NCBI RefSeq assembly: GCF_003585765.1
Contig: NZ_CP021235.1
Coordinates: 2,046,001-2,110,000, forward strand
Direction of reading: 5' to 3'
Origin: Pontibacter actiniarum
GTDB lineage: Bacteria > Bacteroidota > Bacteroidia > Cytophagales > Hymenobacteraceae
Length of the DNA: 64,000 nt
Shown: positions 61,203-64,000 of the stretch, in pieces
Layout of the letters: every line of letters starts with the position of its first letter
Position numbering within the stretch: the stretch's first letter is position 1
The notes under the pieces: model-generated
What the model saw: the letters and a program-made list of their open reading frames with translations, nothing else
Told to the model about the DNA's origin: nothing
Database searches by the model: none
Position numbers and translations under genes: made by a program

Positions 61203-62855
61203 ATGAAATCTACATTAATTGCGGCAGGTATCTGCTTTACCCTGGCTATGCCTGGCGCATTTGCACAGTCGGCCAACGTACCGAAACCAGTAGCAAAATC
61301 GCTGAGCAAGGTAAAGCCGGATGACATAAAAGCACACATTGCTTACCTGGCTGATGACAAGCTGCTTGGTCGTAAACCAGGTACACCCGGCTACCAGATG
61401 GCAGTAGATTATGTAACAGATCAGTTCAAAAAAATGAATGTGGCTCCGGCAGGTGAAAACAATTCATACCTGCAGACGGTCCGTATCCGCACTGCCACAC
61501 CTAACCCTGATGCTACGTTGAAACTGCAGGCAAACGAAGGAGCAGCCGAGGCATTAAAAGATGGAGTGGAATTCTCTGTATACCCCAACCCTGCTAAGCC
61601 AGAGGTAAACCTAGAGGAGGCTCCGCTTGTTTTTGCTGGCTACGGCATCAGTGCGCCCGATATGAACTATGACGACTATGCTAACATAGATGCGAAAGGT
61701 AAAGTTGTGGTAATTATGCGTGGCACACCAGAAGGCTTCCCCTCCACCGTATCGTCTTACAGCATGGATATGCAAACCATTCTGAATACAGCTGCTGCAC
61801 ACGGTGCGGTTGGTGTTTTGGTAGGTAGTACAAACCCAAAAGGTGGCGTGCCAAACTTCTCCAGAGGGGTTAGCAGCGTAATAGGTGCAGACGGAAAAGT
61901 GGCAGCCTCCCGCAGCTACCATGACGACATTAAGTTGCTTGGCATGCTTCACCACGATACGTTCCAGAAGTTGTTGTCATCGGCTGGATTAGAAGTGGCA
62001 CAAGCTGCTGCAAGTATAAAATCAGGCAAAACAACTTCGGCAGCCTTACCTTTTAGCATCAGAGGCAGCTACGGTAGCAGCTACAACGATATTGAAAGCT
62101 ACAATGTGGTAGGGAAAATTGAAGGCTCTGACCCTAAACTGAAAAACGAGTATGTGGTACATAGCGCTCACCTCGACCACGTTGGCATTGGCAGACCTAT
62201 CGATGGTGATTCTATCTACAACGGCGCCCATGACAATGCCTCTGGTGTAGCCAGTCTGCTGGAGATTGCCAATGTATACTCTAGGCTCAAGAACAAGCCA
62301 AAGCGCTCTGTCCTGATTGTAATGGTTACCGCTGAAGAAATGGGCTTGTTGGGATCTGCATACTTTGCTAAATATCCTACCGTACCGTCGTCGCAAATCG
62401 TTGCTGATATCAACACAGATATGCCAACGCTTATCGCTCCGCTGCTAGCCGTAGTGCCTTTAGGAGCCGCTCATTCTTCTTTAGAGGATGAGGTGAAGCA
62501 GGCGAGCAATTACTTAGGCCTGGATGTTGAGCAGGACCCGGAGCCAGAGCAAAATCGTTTTGTGCGCAGCGACCAGTACAGCTTTGTAACGCAAGGGGTA
62601 CCAGCCCTCCACATCAAGTATGGCAACAAAACCGCTGACGGCAAAAACAACCTGGACGAGACCGTGAAAGTATGGCGTGAGAAGTATTACCACAAGCCAC
62701 AGGATGGCTTGGAAGGTGGTGTTTTTGATTTTGATGCTGCTAAGAAGTATGCTCAGCTGAATTTCCTAATTGGCTATTTAGTAGCGCAGGATGCTGATAG
62801 ACCAACCTGGAAAGAAGGTGATTTCTTCGGAAGTCGCTTTGGAAATTTACAGTAG
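61203..62855 (+). CDS. Secreted M28 family peptidase with PA domain
   Basis: Exported zinc peptidase of 550 residues; signal peptide ends GAFAQ near 22. A PA domain (about 125-260) is inserted before the catalytic part (LVFAGYGISAPDMNYDDY near 141). Zinc ligands: VVHSAHLDHVGIG near 317-329 (His), NGAHDNASGVA near 340 (Asp), VTAEEMGLLGS near 376 (Glu-Glu), DINTDMPT (Asp) and a late His in ALHIKYG near 472. This matches bacterial leucyl-aminopeptidase-like M28 proteins. Lower GC than the left part of the window. Ends at a terminator. Confidence 0.93.
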   Translation: MKSTLIAAGICFTLAMPGAFAQSANVPKPVAKSLSKVKPDDIKAHIAYLADDKLLGRKPGTPGYQMAVDYVTDQFKKMNVAPAGENNSYLQTVRIRTATPNPDATLKLQANEGAAEALKDGVEFSVYPNPAKPEVNLEEAPLVFAGYGISAPDMNYDDYANIDAKGKVVVIMRGTPEGFPSTVSSYSMDMQTILNTAAAHGAVGVLVGSTNPKGGVPNFSRGVSSVIGADGKVAASRSYHDDIKLLGMLHHDTFQKLLSSAGLEVAQAAASIKSGKTTSAALPFSIRGSYGSSYNDIESYNVVGKIEGSDPKLKNEYVVHSAHLDHVGIGRPIDGDSIYNGAHDNASGVASLLEIANVYSRLKNKPKRSVLIVMVTAEEMGLLGSAYFAKYPTVPSSQIVADINTDMPTLIAPLLAVVPLGAAHSSLEDEVKQASNYLGLDVEQDPEPEQNRFVRSDQYSFVTQGVPALHIKYGNKTADGKNNLDETVKVWREKYYHKPQDGLEGGVFDFDAAKKYAQLNFLIGYLVAQDADRPTWKEGDFFGSRFGNLQ

Positions 62856-62881
62856 CGATAATGTTAAAATTTAGAGTATTG

Positions 62882-62912
62882 AAAGAGCCGGGTAAGAGTT
62901 CCCCGGCTCTTT
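62882..62912 (+). terminator. Terminator after the PA-domain M28 gene
   Basis: A perfect 11-bp stem AAAGAGCCGGG / CCCGGCTCTTT around a 9-base loop, followed by TTGTTTT, 27 bases after the stop. Confidence 0.88.
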
Positions 62913-63008
62913 TGTTTTACTTCAGTACGGTCTCTATGTCACAACTACTAAATAACACTGCCCCATCTCTGGTGCAAGTCTACAGACCTGTGTTTTACTA
63001 TGATGTTG

Positions 63009-63480
63009 AGTTTGCAATTCGGCTGGCTTGCAAAGCCATACTTGCTTAGCGGCAGCTATACTTGTTGCAGTCATACTTCCAAAGTTCTTTCCTGGCGCAA
63101 GCGTCCGCTTGTGCCTTTGACTGCCGCTGCTTATACTTCCATAGCTTCTGCTTACTGCTTCTCCAGCCAAGCTATACGTGTTAGTTTCTGTTCATCCTCC
63201 AGCTCCCACACACCTATCGTTTCACCTCTGGCTTTGGAGCGCTCAAGCCCGCGAGGGCTCGTCCTCGGGTATCGCGCTGTGTGCCTGAAGCTGCTCCTCG
63301 CTCCGCTGCGGGCTGCCCTTACGGGCACCGCAACATGCACAAGGCGCTCAACCCAAGGACTGGGGATGTTTCAGATAGCTACTGCTATAGCTTCTTATAG
63401 ACACACCATCTTATAAATACAGGATCTGTAGGGACAGATTGCGGCCTGTCCGCGCGACACCGCCCGCTATGAAATTTATA
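63009..63480 (+). repeat. Dispersed intergenic repeat, copy C with insertion
   Basis: About 470 bases matching copy A (26062-26411) throughout, with additional sequence between the two GCGCTCAA words. Contains the 22-base core identical to copy A at 63094-63115. The distal block GGGACAG...CCTGTCCG corresponds to the palindrome of copy A in degraded form. Confidence 0.82.
63239..63351 (+). repeat. Insertion in repeat copy C bounded by GCGCTCAA direct repeats
   Basis: GCGCTCAA occurs at 63239-63246 and again at 63344-63351, 105 bases apart. Copy A has a single GCGCTCAA at the matching place followed at once by CCCAAGGAC. The inserted part is GC-rich with small hairpins, such as GCCCGCGAGGGC. 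It has no coding content. Confidence 0.75.
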
Positions 63481-63564
63481 GTTATGAAATGGCAGCTATA
63501 AGCTTCCCTCCTTAGATAAGGAGAGGCTAAGGGTGGTTGAAACAGTAGCCTATAAGCAAAAAAA

Positions 63565-63591
63565 CTCCCCTGCACTAAAAGCACAGGGGAG
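63565..63591 (-). terminator. Terminator after the GH31-like gene
   Basis: CTCCCCTG (63565-63572) pairs with CAGGGGAG (63584-63591) around an 11-base loop; on the minus strand it is followed by a run of seven T. It begins 22 bases after the stop at 63614. Confidence 0.88.
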
Positions 63592-63613
63592 CTTGCATAT
63601 GCTCTAATCAAAT

Positions 63614-64000
63614 TTAGTAGCTAAGTGTCATTTTATCGCTGTCGTTTTTGATAACGAAGCTTTGCACGTTATAGCCTTCCCGTGGGTTTGAAACTCCTTG
63701 CGGATCGAAGCGTGAAATTGGATCGATGAACGATGCGAAATCCTGCTGTGACTTTTGAGTTTTGCCGTTCAGCTTCACTTTCGCTTTATCGTCAAAACCG
63801 TGCAGCATCACTTTTATGTTCTTAAAGTTTGAGTTGTAGTTACCTTCTACTTTATCAAACGTGATGGTTTTGCGGCGTGCGTCGTAGTTGATGTTTCGCT
63901 TGTAATAGGCACCCTTCTGGTACTCGTAGCTCTTGCCATCATCCTCATAATACACAAAGCTGTTATTTACATCGCCTTTGTAAATGTGTACCGTCAGCGT
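63614..64000 (-). CDS. C-terminal part of a GH31-like glycosidase (DUF5110), 5' end off window
   Basis: The last 128 codons of a gene that begins beyond the window. The translation TLTVHIYKGDVNNSFVYYED leads into DGKSYEYQKGAYYKRNINYD and a row of beta strands ending SFVIKNDSDKMTLSY. The VYYEDDGKSYEYQKG pattern is the DUF5110 domain that closes many GH31 alpha-glucosidases and related enzymes. The catalytic domain is not visible, so the activity is inferred only from this domain. Lower GC, like the two genes to its left. Confidence 0.8.
   Translation of the reverse strand, partial: TLTVHIYKGDVNNSFVYYEDDGKSYEYQKGAYYKRNINYDARRKTITFDKVEGNYNSNFKNIKVMLHGFDDKAKVKLNGKTQKSQQDFASFIDPISRFDPQGVSNPREGYNVQSFVIKNDSDKMTLSY

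Larger units (their letters stand above)
62856..63613. other. Intergenic region with repeat copy C
   Basis: About 760 bases, the longest gap in the window. It holds the M28 terminator, repeat copy C with a 105-bp insertion, and the terminator of the downstream minus-strand gene. Open frames on both strands are repeat-derived. Confidence 0.7.

Noticed and set aside
63000-63416. Plus-strand 138-codon open frame in repeat copy C
   Set aside because: Covers repeat DNA and the 105-bp insertion; composition is Ser/Arg-rich without a domain, and the copy A counterpart is not co-linear.
1-64000. Search for CRISPR arrays, tRNA and rRNA genes, prophage or defence islands
   Set aside because: No regularly spaced repeats, no tRNA T-loop-like blocks, no integrase, nuclease-helicase or toxin-antitoxin pairs were recognised by eye.

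Overview
The window looks like chromosome from a member of the Bacteroidota, most likely order Cytophagales near Pontibacter/Hymenobacter. The reasons are a SusC/RagA TonB-linked transporter, families common in that group (DUF1080 hydrolase, large HEXXHXXGXXH secreted protease, DUF1835 protein), menaquinone genes, few clear Shine-Dalgarno sites, promoter-like TAnnTTTG boxes, and GC that I judge by eye to be in the mid fifties. I see no rRNA, tRNA, CRISPR, prophage or transposase gene. The genus is inference.

Layout. 1-5.4 kb (minus strand): a susC gene cut by the window edge, a ZIP metal transporter and a Mut7-C nuclease-like protein. 5.4-9.7 kb (minus): a tight 5-oxoprolinase operon (yjjX-like, pxpB, pxpC, pxpA and an NRAMP-fold carrier without the usual metal-site motif). 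10-15.4 kb: a lipoprotein M1 aminopeptidase facing pyruvate dehydrogenase E2 across a shared terminator, then a histidine phosphatase. 15.4-21.2 kb (plus): menaquinone genes menI-menF-menD, a DoxX gene and menE. 21.2-23.6 kb: a beta-propeller lipoprotein, a DUF1835 protein and a small secreted protein. 23.6-28.2 kb (minus): histidine degradation genes hutU, hutI and hutG, with no hutH, interrupted between hutU and hutI by an intergenic repeat. 28.3-31 kb: a methyltransferase, then an SMP-30 / DUF1080 / cytochrome c set. 31.1-37.8 kb (plus): a metzincin-like protease, a membrane metallophosphoesterase, an M28 peptidase and a double UspA protein. 38-41.1 kb: a HAD protein and two tandem RluF-type pseudouridine synthase genes, the second with altered motifs. 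41.1-50.2 kb: pirin, cysM, a DJ-1/PfpI protein, two SDRs, dinB, an alpha/beta hydrolase and a GH15 enzyme. 50.4-56.2 kb (minus): a five-gene set joining an FAD oxidoreductase, a polytopic Fe-S protein, a family 2 glycosyltransferase, a small CSLC protein and a lipoprotein. 56.7-64 kb: a small membrane protein, an orphan PAS histidine kinase, an acyl-CoA-dehydrogenase-like protein, a secreted esterase, a PA-domain M28 peptidase and the 3' end of a GH31-like glycosidase.

Two features cut across the genes. The heptamer AAGTATA/TATACTT occurs about 60 times on the two strands together, inside and between genes, against roughly five expected from composition by hand estimate. A diverged dispersed intergenic repeat is present in three copies (about 26.1, 56.4 and 63.0 kb), one of which carries a 105-bp insertion bounded by 8-bp direct repeats. 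These, with the redox/glycosyltransferase operon, are the most promising undescribed material here. No defence system or obvious new pathway was found.
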